Below are positions 25,896 to 34,864 of a stretch of DNA of 64,000 bases, in pieces. How positions within the stretch are numbered: the first letter of the stretch is position 1; the number at the start of each line of letters is the position of its first letter. Origin of the DNA: Bradyrhizobium sp. SK17 (lineage in GTDB: Bacteria > Pseudomonadota > Alphaproteobacteria > Rhizobiales > Xanthobacteraceae); assembly GCF_002831585.1 (NCBI RefSeq), contig NZ_CP025113.1, positions 4,727,001 to 4,791,000 of the forward strand. Direction: 5' to 3'. The notes beneath the pieces were generated by a model, which was not told the origin of the DNA, searched no databases, and saw only the letters and a program-made list of their open reading frames with translations. Both the position numbers and the translations under genes were made by a program.

Positions 25896-26327
25896 CTAGA
25901 CCGGCGGGATGTCGCTAGGGGGATTCTCGTCAAAGCCATGCATGCGCAGGGCCCATTGCAATCCGATCACGGCTCCCTTCACCGGCTGCAACAGCGCCAG
26001 CGATGCGAACAGCGTGAACGGCAGGTAGATCGCAAGTTGCAGCCACACCGGTGGCGAATAGTTGGTTTCGATCCACAGCGCGGTCGGTACCACGATATGA
26101 CCGACGATGACGATGACGAGATAGGCGGGCAGATCGTCGGCGCGATGTGGCGAAAAATCGAGGTCGCAGACCGGGCAATGTCCGTCGCATTTGAGAAACT
26201 TGCGGAACAATCTGCCTTTTCCGCAGCGCGGACAACGGCCGCGGAAACCGCGCTTCATCGCACTCCACACGTCGCGCTTCTCGGGGTCGACGGCGTCGCG
26301 AGTCCAGACCACTGTCGGGGGTGTCAC
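25896..26327 (-). CDS. DUF983 family membrane protein with zinc-ribbon
   Basis: 143 residues. WSAMKRGFRGRCPRCGKGRLF and DGHCPVCDLDFSPHRADDLPAY provide two C-x2-C pairs, followed by two membrane helices (YLVIVIVGHIVVPTALW and LAIYLPFTLFASLALLQPV). This is the DUF983 layout; function unknown. GTG at 26327 gives a start close to where homologues begin; a second GTG six bases upstream is possible. The gene follows rnr by about ten bases and is likely part of topA-rnr-DUF983. Confidence 0.82.
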   Translation of the reverse strand: MTPPTVVWTRDAVDPEKRDVWSAMKRGFRGRCPRCGKGRLFRKFLKCDGHCPVCDLDFSPHRADDLPAYLVIVIVGHIVVPTALWIETNYSPPVWLQLAIYLPFTLFASLALLQPVKGAVIGLQWALRMHGFDENPPSDIPPV

Positions 26328-26337
26328 GTCCACGACT

Positions 26338-28701
26338 TCACGTCCATGACTTGCCTCGCTTCGATTTGCCGGACTTCGGCTTCGCCGGCTTGCGGTCCTT
26401 CTTGCTGCGCGCCTTACGTTCCTTGTGCGCCTTCTTGCCGGATCCCTTGCCTGGCCTCTTGTTAAATCCCGCGGCGCGGCGCTCACCTCTGATGCTGTCG
26501 TGTTTTCTGCCGCGCGGAATTGTCTGTCCTTCGGACAACAGCTCGAACCGCAACGCGCCGGCGATCGGCGCGGCTTCGACCAGGCGGACGTCGACGACGT
26601 CGCCAAGCCGGTACATGGTGCCGCTGCGCGAGCCGATCAGCGCGTGACGGGTTTCGTCGTAGTTGAAATACTCGCTGCCGATGGTGCGGATCGGGATCAG
26701 GCCGTCGGCGCCGGTGTCGTCGAGCTTCACGAACAGGCCGGCGCGCGTCACGCCGGAGATGCGGCCCTGGAACGATGCGCCGACCTTGTCGGCAAGGAAA
26801 TGCGCGATCAGCCGGTCGGTGGTCTCGCGCTCGGCTTTCATCGCGCGGCGTTCGGTGACGGAAATCTGGGCGGCGATCTCGGCCAGCGTTTCCACGCTCT
26901 CATCGGTCGGCAAGGCGCCTTCGCCAAGGCCGAGCGCGCGGATCAGCGCGCGATGCACGATCAGATCGGCGTAGCGACGGATCGGCGAGGTGAAGTGCGC
27001 GTAGCGGCGCAGGTTCAGGCCGAAATGGCCGTAATTCTCGGCGGAGTATTCGGCCTGCGCCTGCGAGCGCAGCACCACCTCGTTGACCAGCGGCTCGTAA
27101 TCCTCGCCGGCGACCTGCGCGAGCACGCGATTGAATTGCGCGGGACGCAGCGCGCCCTGCTTGGTGAAGGGCAGGTCGAGCGTCTTCAAGAATTCCTGGA
27201 GATTGTGCACCTTCTCCTGGCTCGGCTCGTCATGCACGCGGTAGATCAGCGGCAGCGCCTTCTTCTCCAGCATCTCCGCCGCGGCGACGTTGGCGAGGAT
27301 CATGAACTCCTCGATCAGACGGTGCGCATCGAGCCGCTGCGGCACGATCACCCGATCGACGGTGCCGTCGGGTTTGAGCAGGATCTTGCGCTCGGGCAGA
27401 TCGAGATCGAGCGGATCGCGCTCGTTGCGCGCAAGCTTGACCAGCTCATAGGCCGCCCACAGCGGCTTCAGGATCGGATCGAGCAGGGGGCCCGTGGTGT
27501 CGTCGGGCCTGCCGTCGATCGCGGCCTGCGCCTGCGCATAGGCAAGCTTTGCCGCCGAGCGCATCAGCACGCGATGGAAGCTGTGCGAGCGCTTGCGGCC
27601 GTCGGCGCCGATCACCATCCGCACCGCGAGCGCGCCGCGCGGCTCGCCCGGCACCAGCGAGCAGAGATTGTTGGAGATGCGCTCCGGCAGCATTGGCACG
27701 ACGCGATCGGGGAAATACACCGAATTGCCGCGCTGGAGTGCGTCGCGGTCGAGCGCCGAGCCGGGCCGCACATAGAATGCGACGTCGGCGATTGCGACAT
27801 GGACGATGAAGCCGCCCTTGTTGTCGGGATCGGTGTCGACCTCCGCATGCACGGCGTCGTCGTGATCCTTGGCATCGGGCGGATCGATGGTGACCAGCGG
27901 GACGTCGCGCCAATCCTCGCGGCCCTGCAAGGTCGCAGGTTTTGCCTCTTCGGCCTCGCGGAGCGCAGCTGACGAGAACACCTGCGGAATGTCGTGGGTG
28001 TTGATCGCGATCAGGCTGATCGCCTTCTCGCTCGCAATCGAGCCGAGCCGCTCCTTGACCCGGGCTGAGGCGAGGCCATAGGCGCGGGTGCGCACCAGAT
28101 CGACGCTGATGAGGTCGCCGTCGACCGCGCCGTCGCTGTCGGCCGCCGCGATGTTGAGCTCGCGGCCCGCCTGCTTCTTGTCGACCGGGATCAGCCGCCC
28201 GCTGCCGTCGGGATTGCGGCGGAAGATGCCGAGGATGCGGGCGCGGCCGCGATCGATCACCTTGATGATGCGGCCGCGATAGGGCGTGCCGTCCTGCTCG
28301 TCGGTCACCTCGACCCGGAGCAGCGCGCGGTCGCCGACGCCGGCGGCGGTGCCGGGCTTTGGCCGCCGCGGCATCTCGATGCGGATTTTCGGCGCGGAGC
28401 CGTTCTCGTCGGTGTCCCACTCGGCGGGCGTGGCGATCAGTTCGCCATCGCTGTCACGGCCGGTGATGTCGGCGAGCACGGTCGGCGGCAGCGCGGCCGG
28501 CTCGTGGATCTTGCGGCCGCGCTTGGCGACCGTGCCGTCGTCGGCGAGTTCGCGCAGCAGCCGCTTCAGCGCGATGCGGTCGTCGTTCTTGAGGCCGAAC
28601 TCGCGCGCGATCTCGCGGGTGCCGACCTTGCCTGGATTGGCGCGGATGAAGGCGACGATGGCGTCCCGGCCCGGAAAGCCATGGTCGGGTTTTCTTTTCA
28701 C
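26338..28701 (-). CDS. rnr: Ribonuclease R
   Basis: 787 residues. N-terminal winged-helix and cold-shock parts lead to the RNB catalytic domain: IDPPDAKDHDDAVHAEVD holds the magnesium-binding aspartates, and FTSPIRRYADLIVHR is the conserved RNA-channel motif. An S1 domain (ASFQGRISGVTRAGLFVKL) precedes a Lys-rich tail rich in KGSGKKAHKERKARSKKDRK. It degrades structured RNA 3' to 5'. GTG start abuts the topA stop codon. Confidence 0.95.
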   Translation of the reverse strand: MKRKPDHGFPGRDAIVAFIRANPGKVGTREIAREFGLKNDDRIALKRLLRELADDGTVAKRGRKIHEPAALPPTVLADITGRDSDGELIATPAEWDTDENGSAPKIRIEMPRRPKPGTAAGVGDRALLRVEVTDEQDGTPYRGRIIKVIDRGRARILGIFRRNPDGSGRLIPVDKKQAGRELNIAAADSDGAVDGDLISVDLVRTRAYGLASARVKERLGSIASEKAISLIAINTHDIPQVFSSAALREAEEAKPATLQGREDWRDVPLVTIDPPDAKDHDDAVHAEVDTDPDNKGGFIVHVAIADVAFYVRPGSALDRDALQRGNSVYFPDRVVPMLPERISNNLCSLVPGEPRGALAVRMVIGADGRKRSHSFHRVLMRSAAKLAYAQAQAAIDGRPDDTTGPLLDPILKPLWAAYELVKLARNERDPLDLDLPERKILLKPDGTVDRVIVPQRLDAHRLIEEFMILANVAAAEMLEKKALPLIYRVHDEPSQEKVHNLQEFLKTLDLPFTKQGALRPAQFNRVLAQVAGEDYEPLVNEVVLRSQAQAEYSAENYGHFGLNLRRYAHFTSPIRRYADLIVHRALIRALGLGEGALPTDESVETLAEIAAQISVTERRAMKAERETTDRLIAHFLADKVGASFQGRISGVTRAGLFVKLDDTGADGLIPIRTIGSEYFNYDETRHALIGSRSGTMYRLGDVVDVRLVEAAPIAGALRFELLSEGQTIPRGRKHDSIRGERRAAGFNKRPGKGSGKKAHKERKARSKKDRKPAKPKSGKSKRGKSWT

Positions 28702-31479
28702 TTATCCTCGTGCCTTGCCGGCGCTCTTCTTCGCGGGCGCTTTCGCTGATGCCGATGACTTTGCAGGCGACGTCTTGGCACCGGAGGCGACCGGCGCGCG
28801 CGCCTTGCTGGTCGCATCCGTTTTCGGCTTCGCCGCGGCCTTCTTGGACGCAGCCTTCTTGGCAGGCTTGGCCTCGGCGTCGCCGTCGGTTTCTTCTGCC
28901 GCGTTTTCAGATTTGGCTTTCTTGGCCTTGGCAGGCTTTTCTGCCTTCGCCTTCTTGACCTTCTTGCCGCCGCCCTTGGCCGCACGTTCGTCGATCAGCG
29001 CGATGGCCTCGGCGAGCGTGACCTCGTCGGGCGTGCGGTCGCTCGGGATCGTCGCGTTGACGCCACCGGCGGCAACATAGGCGCCGTAGCGGCCGTTCTT
29101 GAGCGCCACCGCACCGAGCGTCGGGTGATCGCCGAGCGGCTTGCCCGGATCGGCGCCGAAGCGGCGGCCACTCGGGCCCTTGGCGATCTTCTCCGCGATC
29201 AGCGTCACCGCGCGGTTCAAGCCGATATCGAACACCTCGTCGCCGGCCTCGAGGCTGGCATAGGTCTTCTCGTGCTTGACGAACGGCCCGAACCGGCCGA
29301 GGCCGGCGGTGATCGGCTCTCCGGTCTCGGGATGCTTGCCGATCTCGCGCGGCAGCGACAGCAGCTTCAGTGCCAGTTCGAGATCGACATCGGCGGGCGA
29401 GGTGCCTTTCGGAATCCCTGCGCGCTTCGGCTTCTCGCCTTCGGCATAATCCTTCTGCTCGCCGAGCTGGATGTAGGGGCCGAAGCGGCCGGCCTTCACC
29501 GTGACGTCGAAGCCGGTGTCGGGATCGGTGCCGAGCACGCGGTCGGCGCTCTCGGCGCTGTCGGCCGCCAGTGGCCGGGTGTAGCGGCATTCCGGATAGT
29601 TCGAGCAGCCGACGAAGGCGCCGAACTTGCCGGCCTTCAGGTTGAGCCGGCCGGTGCCGCAGGTCGGGCACTGCCGGACGTCGCCGCCGTCCGCGCGCGG
29701 CGGATAGATGTGCGGGCCGAGCATCTCGTCGAGCGCGTCGAGCACCTCGGCGACCCTGAGGTCCTTGATGTCGTTGACCGCGCCGATGAAGCCGCGCCAG
29801 AAATCCTGCAGCACCTGCTGCCAGGCGATCTCGTTGTTGGAGATGCGGTCGAGCTGCTCTTCGAGGTCGGCGGTGAAATCGTATTCGACGTAGCGCGAGA
29901 AGAAGTTCTCGAGGAACGCGACCACGACGCGGCCCTTGTCCTCGCCGTGCAGCCGCTTCTTCTCCAGCTTGACGTAGCCGCGGTCCTTCAGCACCTGAAG
30001 GATGGAAGCGTAGGTCGAGGGACGGCCGATGCCGAGCTCTTCCATCCGCTTGACCAAGGACGCTTCCGAGAAGCGCGGCGGCGGCTCGGTGAAATGCTGG
30101 GTGACGGCGAGGCTCTGGCGCTTCACCGCCTCGCCCGCGCTCATCGCGGGCAGGCGGCGCGAATCCTCGTCCTCCTCGTCGTCGCGGCTTTCCTGGTACA
30201 GCGCGAGGAAGCCGTCGAACTTGATGACCTGGCCGGAGGCGCGCAGCTCCAGCACGCGAGCGCCGGCTTTGGCCTCGATATCGACGGTGGTGCGTTCGAG
30301 CTCGGCCGATTCCATCTGGCTCGCAATGGTGCGCTTCCAGATCAGTTCATAGAGTCTGGCCTGATCGGCATCGAGCCGGCGGCCGATCGAGGCCGGACGG
30401 CGCGACAGATCGGTCGGGCGGATCGCTTCGTGCGCTTCCTGGGCGTTCTTGGCCTTGGCCTGATACTGACGTGGGCTGTCTGGCACATAGGCGTTGCCGT
30501 AATCCTCGCCGATCACCTTGCGCGCCTGGGTGATCGCTTCCGGCGCGATCTGCACGCCGTCGGTTCGCATATAGGTGATGAGGCCGGTGGTCTCGCCGCC
30601 GATGTCGATGCCTTCATAGAGCCGCTGCGCGATGCGCATGGTGTGGGCCGGCGCGAAGCCGAGCTTGCGGCTGGCTTCCTGCTGCAAGGTCGAGGTGGTG
30701 AAGGGCGCCTGCGGATTGCGCCGGGCCGGCTTCGCCTCGACGGTCCCCACCTTGAACAGCGCGGCCTCGATCGCCTTCCTGAAGTCTTCGGCTTCCGCGC
30801 CGGAGCCGATGTCGAGCCGCGCGATCTTCTTGCCGTCGGCGCCGACCAGGCGCGCCTCGAAGGCTTCGCCGCGCGGCGTCAGCAGGGTTGCGACCAGCGA
30901 CCAGTATTCCCGCGGCACGAACTTCTCGATTTCGAGCTCGCGGTCGCACACCAGCCGCAGCGCGACCGACTGCACGCGGCCGGCGGAGCGGGCGCCGGGC
31001 AGCTTGCGCCACAGCACCGGGGAGAGGGTGAAGCCGACCAGATAGTCCAGTGCGCGGCGCGCCATATAGGCGTCGACCAGCGCGCCGTCGATCTGACGCG
31101 GTGCCTTCATGGCCTCGGAGACGGCTTGCTTGGTGATGGCGTTGAACACCACGCGCTCGACCTTCTGGTCCTTCAGCGCGCGCTTCTCCTTCATCACCTC
31201 CAGCACGTGCCAGGAGATCGCTTCGCCCTCGCGATCAGGGTCGGTTGCGAGGATCAGGCGGTCGGCACCCTTGAGCGCCTTGGCGATGTCGTTGAGCCGG
31301 CCCGCGGCCTTGGCATCAACCTCCCAGATCATCTGGAAATTGGCATCCGGATCGACCGAACCGTTCTTGGCCGGGAGGTCGCGGACATGGCCGAACGACG
31401 CCAGGACCTCGTAGGAGGACCCCAGATATTTGTTGATCGTCTTGGCCTTGGCCGGCGACTCCACAATGACGATATTCAT
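28702..31479 (-). CDS. topA: DNA topoisomerase I (type IA)
   Basis: 925 residues. The TOPRIM domain begins NIVIVESPAKAKTINKYLG with acidic motif TDPDREGE (79-86). The catalytic tyrosine is Tyr303 in LITYMRTDG. A zinc finger C-P-T-C ... C-SNYPE-C follows near residue 590, then repeat topoisomerase C-terminal modules and an Ala/Lys-rich tail from about residue 840. It relaxes negatively supercoiled DNA. The rnr start follows the stop with no gap, indicating a shared transcript. Confidence 0.96.
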   Translation of the reverse strand: MNIVIVESPAKAKTINKYLGSSYEVLASFGHVRDLPAKNGSVDPDANFQMIWEVDAKAAGRLNDIAKALKGADRLILATDPDREGEAISWHVLEVMKEKRALKDQKVERVVFNAITKQAVSEAMKAPRQIDGALVDAYMARRALDYLVGFTLSPVLWRKLPGARSAGRVQSVALRLVCDRELEIEKFVPREYWSLVATLLTPRGEAFEARLVGADGKKIARLDIGSGAEAEDFRKAIEAALFKVGTVEAKPARRNPQAPFTTSTLQQEASRKLGFAPAHTMRIAQRLYEGIDIGGETTGLITYMRTDGVQIAPEAITQARKVIGEDYGNAYVPDSPRQYQAKAKNAQEAHEAIRPTDLSRRPASIGRRLDADQARLYELIWKRTIASQMESAELERTTVDIEAKAGARVLELRASGQVIKFDGFLALYQESRDDEEDEDSRRLPAMSAGEAVKRQSLAVTQHFTEPPPRFSEASLVKRMEELGIGRPSTYASILQVLKDRGYVKLEKKRLHGEDKGRVVVAFLENFFSRYVEYDFTADLEEQLDRISNNEIAWQQVLQDFWRGFIGAVNDIKDLRVAEVLDALDEMLGPHIYPPRADGGDVRQCPTCGTGRLNLKAGKFGAFVGCSNYPECRYTRPLAADSAESADRVLGTDPDTGFDVTVKAGRFGPYIQLGEQKDYAEGEKPKRAGIPKGTSPADVDLELALKLLSLPREIGKHPETGEPITAGLGRFGPFVKHEKTYASLEAGDEVFDIGLNRAVTLIAEKIAKGPSGRRFGADPGKPLGDHPTLGAVALKNGRYGAYVAAGGVNATIPSDRTPDEVTLAEAIALIDERAAKGGGKKVKKAKAEKPAKAKKAKSENAAEETDGDAEAKPAKKAASKKAAAKPKTDATSKARAPVASGAKTSPAKSSASAKAPAKKSAGKARG

Positions 31480-31689
31480 GTCATTCCAATAGCTTACGGG
31501 AAAACCTGAAGGCGGGTTCCGCTAGACTCGCGGCCCGCCGTGTCGGGGCGAACATGGGTGCTGGGGCGGTCGCTGTCAAATCGCCAGATATTGAAGGGAG
31601 GGCTGAAGCTGTGGAGTTCCTATCCCGAGGGTTGAAAAATACGTCCTAGAGTTGCGGCCGGAAACGGCGTATCTCTCCTTATATAGAGG

Positions 31690-31950
31690 GTGGGAATCGG
31701 AATAGGCCTTTTGAGCAGCACAGGGGGCGGCCGGAAGCGCGAGACGGCCGGCCGGCGGCGACCGGCGGACGACGCGACAACCGGGGACGGCGACCCGGAT
31801 GACGCCCTGATCCTGATCGGCGCCGCGGCGACCGAACTCGCCAAGCTCGCCCAGCGCCACAAATTCGAAGTCCTCGACCGCCTGTTCGCGATGGCCCGGT
31901 TGGAAGCCGAAGAGCAGTTGCGCGCCCGTAGCCGGCGGAAGCTGTCGTGA
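31690..31950 (+). CDS. Small hypothetical protein
   Basis: 86 residues from a GTG at 31690; a TTG at 31711 is another possible start. A basic, disordered N-terminal half precedes a helical part DDALILIGAAATELAKLAQRHKFEVLDRLFAMARLE, which looks like a genuine amphipathic helix bundle rather than a chance frame. No family is recognised. The segment 31480-31689 upstream, between the divergent topA and this gene, has only a TATATAGAG-like -10 and nothing else that stands out. Confidence 0.55.
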   Translation: MGIGIGLLSSTGGGRKRETAGRRRPADDATTGDGDPDDALILIGAAATELAKLAQRHKFEVLDRLFAMARLEAEEQLRARSRRKLS

Positions 31951-32066
31951 GGGATGAGAGAGCCCGGGGCTTTGGCGCAGGGCTCCCTCCATTCGCCGTC
32001 CTGGCGAAAGCCAGGACCCATAGCCACCGCATTCGGTGCTGAGCGGGATCGCGGCCCTTTCACCCC

Positions 32067-32109
32067 CGTCATTCCGGGGCTCGACGCTGCGCGTCGCCCC
32101 GGAATGACG
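32067..32109. repeat. Short-form CGTCATTCCGGGG palindrome
   Basis: CGTCATTCCGGGGCTCGACG and CGTCGCCCCGGAATGACG (with GCTGCG-type centre) form a single compact hairpin, a minimal version of the repeats at 5990-6119 and 24993-25100. Confidence 0.8.
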
Positions 32110-32123
32110 AAAGGAGAGCCGTC

Positions 32124-32597
32124 CTACGACATTGCGCGCCGCGCCGTCTTCCGCGCAGGCCGCGGCTTCAGCGTCGTGTCGGCGGCACCCAGCACGCGAC
32201 CGTCCTGCGAATAGAGCGTGAGCTTCTTCACCGGCTTGCCCCTGGCGCGGTCGACCAGCACGGTCGCGATCTCGTCCGGGTGCTCGTCGAACTCCTCGCT
32301 CCATTGGCGCAGCGCGACGAGGATGGGAAAGATGCCGTGGCCTTTCGGCGTCAGCACATATTCCTGATAGGCGCTGCCGTCGGAGGCGGGGACCGTCTTC
32401 AGGATGCCGTGCTCGACCAGCGTGCGCAGCCGGGTAGCCAGGATGTTCTTGGCGAGCCCGAGGCTTGCCTGGAATTCGCCGAAGCGGCGGCGGCCGAGGC
32501 TGGCGTCGCGGATGATCAGGAGCGACCACCAGTCGCCGAACACGTCGAGCGCGCGCGCCACCGGACAGGAATCGCCTGCAAGACTGGTTCGCTTCAC
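32124..32597 (-). CDS. HxlR family transcriptional regulator
   Basis: 157 residues. CPVARALDVFGDWWSLLIIRDA with Cys11 at the usual place, then RRFGEFQASLGLAKNILATRLRTLVEHGILK, is the HxlR winged-helix. Family members respond to aldehydes, quinones or redox stress, often via that cysteine. It is divergent from the SDR gene across a gap with a strong inverted repeat, so it probably controls the SDR. Confidence 0.9.
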   Translation of the reverse strand: MKRTSLAGDSCPVARALDVFGDWWSLLIIRDASLGRRRFGEFQASLGLAKNILATRLRTLVEHGILKTVPASDGSAYQEYVLTPKGHGIFPILVALRQWSEEFDEHPDEIATVLVDRARGKPVKKLTLYSQDGRVLGAADTTLKPRPARKTARRAMS

Positions 32598-32636
32598 CGA
32601 CTATCCTCCGGAATCCGAGCCATCACGGCCTTGTGT

Positions 32637-32692
32637 GGTTGCAATATTAAACCTGATGCCATAGTTAGGCAACGAAGTTTAATAATGCAACC
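32637..32692. promoter_or_regulatory. Candidate HxlR operator pair
   Basis: GGTTGCAATATTAAAC (32637-32652) and GTTTAATAATGCAACC (32677-32692) match as inverted repeats in 15 of 16 positions, 24 bases apart, in the short gap between hxlR-type and SDR genes. The arms are AT-rich against the high-GC background and could bind two HxlR dimers. Confidence 0.65.
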
Positions 32693-32707
32693 ATGCTGGA
32701 GGCGGAC

Positions 32708-33481
32708 ATGAGACTGGCGAACAAGACGGCGTTGATCACCGGCGGCAACAGCGGCATCGGACTTGCGACGGCAAAGCTGTTCGTGGCCGAGGGCGCAAAG
32801 GTCGTCATCACCGGGCGCAACAAGGAGACGCTCGCGGCGGCGGCCAGCGAACTCGGGCCGAATGCGCTCGCTGTGGTGGCCGATGCCACCGATGTCGCGG
32901 CGCTGGAGGCCGCGGTGAAGCAGGGCGCGGAAAAGTTCGGCAGATACGACGTGCTGTTCGCCAATGCCGGCATTCCCGGCCAGACACCGGTCGGCGGCAC
33001 CACGCTGGCGGCATTCGAGAACGTGATCCGCACCAATCTCACCGGCGTATTCTTCACCGTGCAGGCGGTCGCGCCCTATCTCAATGACGGCGCGTCGATC
33101 ATCCTCAACGGCTCGGTGATTTCGGTGCTCGGCAATCCCGGCTACTCGGCCTATGCCGCGAGCAAGGCCGGCGTACGCGCGATGGCGCGCGTGATAGCAT
33201 CGGAACTGTCGCCGCGCGGGATCCGCGTCAATGTGGTGGCGCCGGGTGCGGTGCGTACGCCGATCTGGGGCGCGGCGATCGCAACCCCCGAAGCCGAGAA
33301 GGCCTTCGAGCAGCGCATCGGCAAGACCACGCCGCTCGGCCGCCTCGGTGAACCCGATCATATCTCGAAGACCGTGCTGTTCCTGGCGTCGGACGATGCC
33401 GCGCATGTGCAGGGGCAGGAACTGTTCATCGACGGCGGCGCAACGGCATCGCCCGCCGGCGCACCGATCTATCGCGGCTGA
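32708..33481 (+). CDS. SDR family oxidoreductase
   Basis: 257 residues. The Rossmann motif TGGNSGIG (about 10-17), NAG in LFANAGIPG, catalytic Ser (LNGSVIS) and YAASK are all present, so it is a classical short-chain dehydrogenase. TGRN after the second strand suggests NADP preference, an inference. The start at 32708 follows GGAGGCGGAC. Regulated in all likelihood by the divergent HxlR protein. Confidence 0.92.
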   Translation: MRLANKTALITGGNSGIGLATAKLFVAEGAKVVITGRNKETLAAAASELGPNALAVVADATDVAALEAAVKQGAEKFGRYDVLFANAGIPGQTPVGGTTLAAFENVIRTNLTGVFFTVQAVAPYLNDGASIILNGSVISVLGNPGYSAYAASKAGVRAMARVIASELSPRGIRVNVVAPGAVRTPIWGAAIATPEAEKAFEQRIGKTTPLGRLGEPDHISKTVLFLASDDAAHVQGQELFIDGGATASPAGAPIYRG

Positions 33482-33503
33482 TTTGTTTCTTAGTGTAAGC
33501 ATT

Positions 33504-33531
33504 GGCCGGTGTGAAAGGGATCACACCGGCC
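33504..33531 (+). terminator. Hairpin after the SDR gene
   Basis: GGCCGGTGTGA and TCACACCGGCC make a perfect 11-bp stem with a six-base loop, 23 bases after the SDR stop. It is followed by GGTTTCC, so the T-tract is poor. Confidence 0.55.
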
Positions 33532-33640
33532 GGTTTCCTGCGCGACTATCATCACGCGCATTGAACCTTTGACGAGTTCCCGGGACTCCCGGATAGGGCT
33601 GGGATTTTTTTTGACCACGGAATCATTTTGGAGTGCCGTC

Positions 33641-33805
33641 ATGCCCAAGGCAGCTCGCATCGCGACCCCGATCAAGGCCTCATCCACGTCCGAGTCCGAA
33701 AACTCTGATATGGCAGAGTTTGTCACCGTCGCGCTGTTTTCCGGCATCGGCCTGTTGATCTCGCTGGTCGCTGTCATTCTCGGCATTCAGGGCGCCTGGT
33801 TCTGA
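33641..33805 (+). CDS. Small hypothetical single-helix membrane protein
   Basis: 54 residues. After a Ser/Thr-rich head (MPKAARIATPIKASSTSESE) one membrane helix follows (FVTVALFSGIGLLISLVAVIL). GGAG precedes the ATG. No family is recognised, but size, composition and ribosome site are gene-like. Confidence 0.6.
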   Translation: MPKAARIATPIKASSTSESENSDMAEFVTVALFSGIGLLISLVAVILGIQGAWF

Positions 33806-33861
33806 TCGCTCCACCTCAGCGGCCTGCCGCAAGCAAGCTCCGCATTGTTTCCGATCACGCC

Positions 33862-34764
33862 TTAGCGGCCGTGATCCTTCGTCGCCGAGAGCGTCTTGAG
33901 CGCCGACAAGGTCTGCCGCAGCCCACGATCGAGGCGCTTGTCGCGGCGGATCACGACCGCGAGCCGGCGATAGAGTTTTGGTGACAGCGAGCGGACGATC
34001 AGGTCGCGCGGCCTGGCCTCGGCAGGCACCGCCATGCCGGGCAGGATTGCGCAGCCAAGGCCGGCGCGCACCATCTCCTTGATCGCCTCGACGCTGCCGA
34101 GCGACATCAATGGCTTCAGCGAGACGCCGCCACGCGCCAGCCACTCGTCCGCGGTGCGCCGCGTGTTGCCGCCCGGCTCGAACAGCAGAACCGGCCTCGT
34201 CGCCAGCACCTCCGGGGTGATGCGGGCCGGCAGCTTCATGTCGCGCGGCGCGATCAGCACGAACTCGTCGTTCATCACAGGGGTGACCTCGAAGCTGCGG
34301 CCCGACACCGGCAGCGTGACCAGCGCGATGTCGATCGTATTGTCCTCGACGGCGCGCGCGATCTCCGCGGTATTCCCGGTCGTGACGGTGATCTCGAGCG
34401 AGGGCAACGCTGCACGCAACTCCCTGAGGATCGGCGGCAGCAGGAAGATGCAGGCGGTCGCCCCGGTGCCGAGCCGCACGCGGCCTGCCGTTCCCGTGGT
34501 CTGCTGCGCGACGGCATCGACCGCCGCCATCACCGCCGCGTTGATCTGTTGCGCGTGAGAGAGCAGGGCAACTCCGGCGGCGGTCGGCCTGGCCTTGCGT
34601 CCAACCCGCTCGATCAGGGTCGCATTCAGGCTGCGCTCGAGCTGGCGGACTTGCAGGCTTACCGCGGGCTGGGTGAGTTGCAGCCGCTCCGCCGCGGCCG
34701 AGAAGCTGCCGCAATCGATCACGACGGCGAAGCTGTCGAGGTAGTCGAGGTTGAGATTCTTCAT
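33862..34764 (-). CDS. LysR family transcriptional regulator
   Basis: 300 residues. The winged-helix domain is YLDSFAVVIDCGSFSAAAERL, TQPAVSLQVRQLERSLNATLIERVGRKARPT, followed by a periplasmic-binding-protein-like effector domain. Start at MKNLNLDYL (34764). It is divergent from the acetyltransferase gene, and a T-N11-A palindrome lies 12 bases upstream of its start codon. Confidence 0.92.
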   Translation of the reverse strand: MKNLNLDYLDSFAVVIDCGSFSAAAERLQLTQPAVSLQVRQLERSLNATLIERVGRKARPTAAGVALLSHAQQINAAVMAAVDAVAQQTTGTAGRVRLGTGATACIFLLPPILRELRAALPSLEITVTTGNTAEIARAVEDNTIDIALVTLPVSGRSFEVTPVMNDEFVLIAPRDMKLPARITPEVLATRPVLLFEPGGNTRRTADEWLARGGVSLKPLMSLGSVEAIKEMVRAGLGCAILPGMAVPAEARPRDLIVRSLSPKLYRRLAVVIRRDKRLDRGLRQTLSALKTLSATKDHGR

Positions 34765-34775
34765 CAAAGTATCTC

Positions 34776-34790
34776 TTATGCTATGCATAA
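34776..34790. promoter_or_regulatory. LysR-type T-N11-A operator
   Basis: TTATGC-TAT-GCATAA is a perfect palindrome and contains T-N11-A, the LysR recognition pattern, in the divergent gap before the PAT-type gene. Confidence 0.7.
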
Positions 34791-34864
34791 CCAATCAAAG
34801 CTTCACTTATATAACGGCGAGGCGCATGGTTGGGCAATATTGATGGCTGCGGCAGGGAGGCAAC

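Noticed and set aside
31974..32040. TCCTGGCGAAAGCCAGGA segment as a separate repeat
   Set aside because: It contains a short palindrome but is too short to distinguish from chance; only the CGTCATTCCGGGG hairpin beside it is listed.
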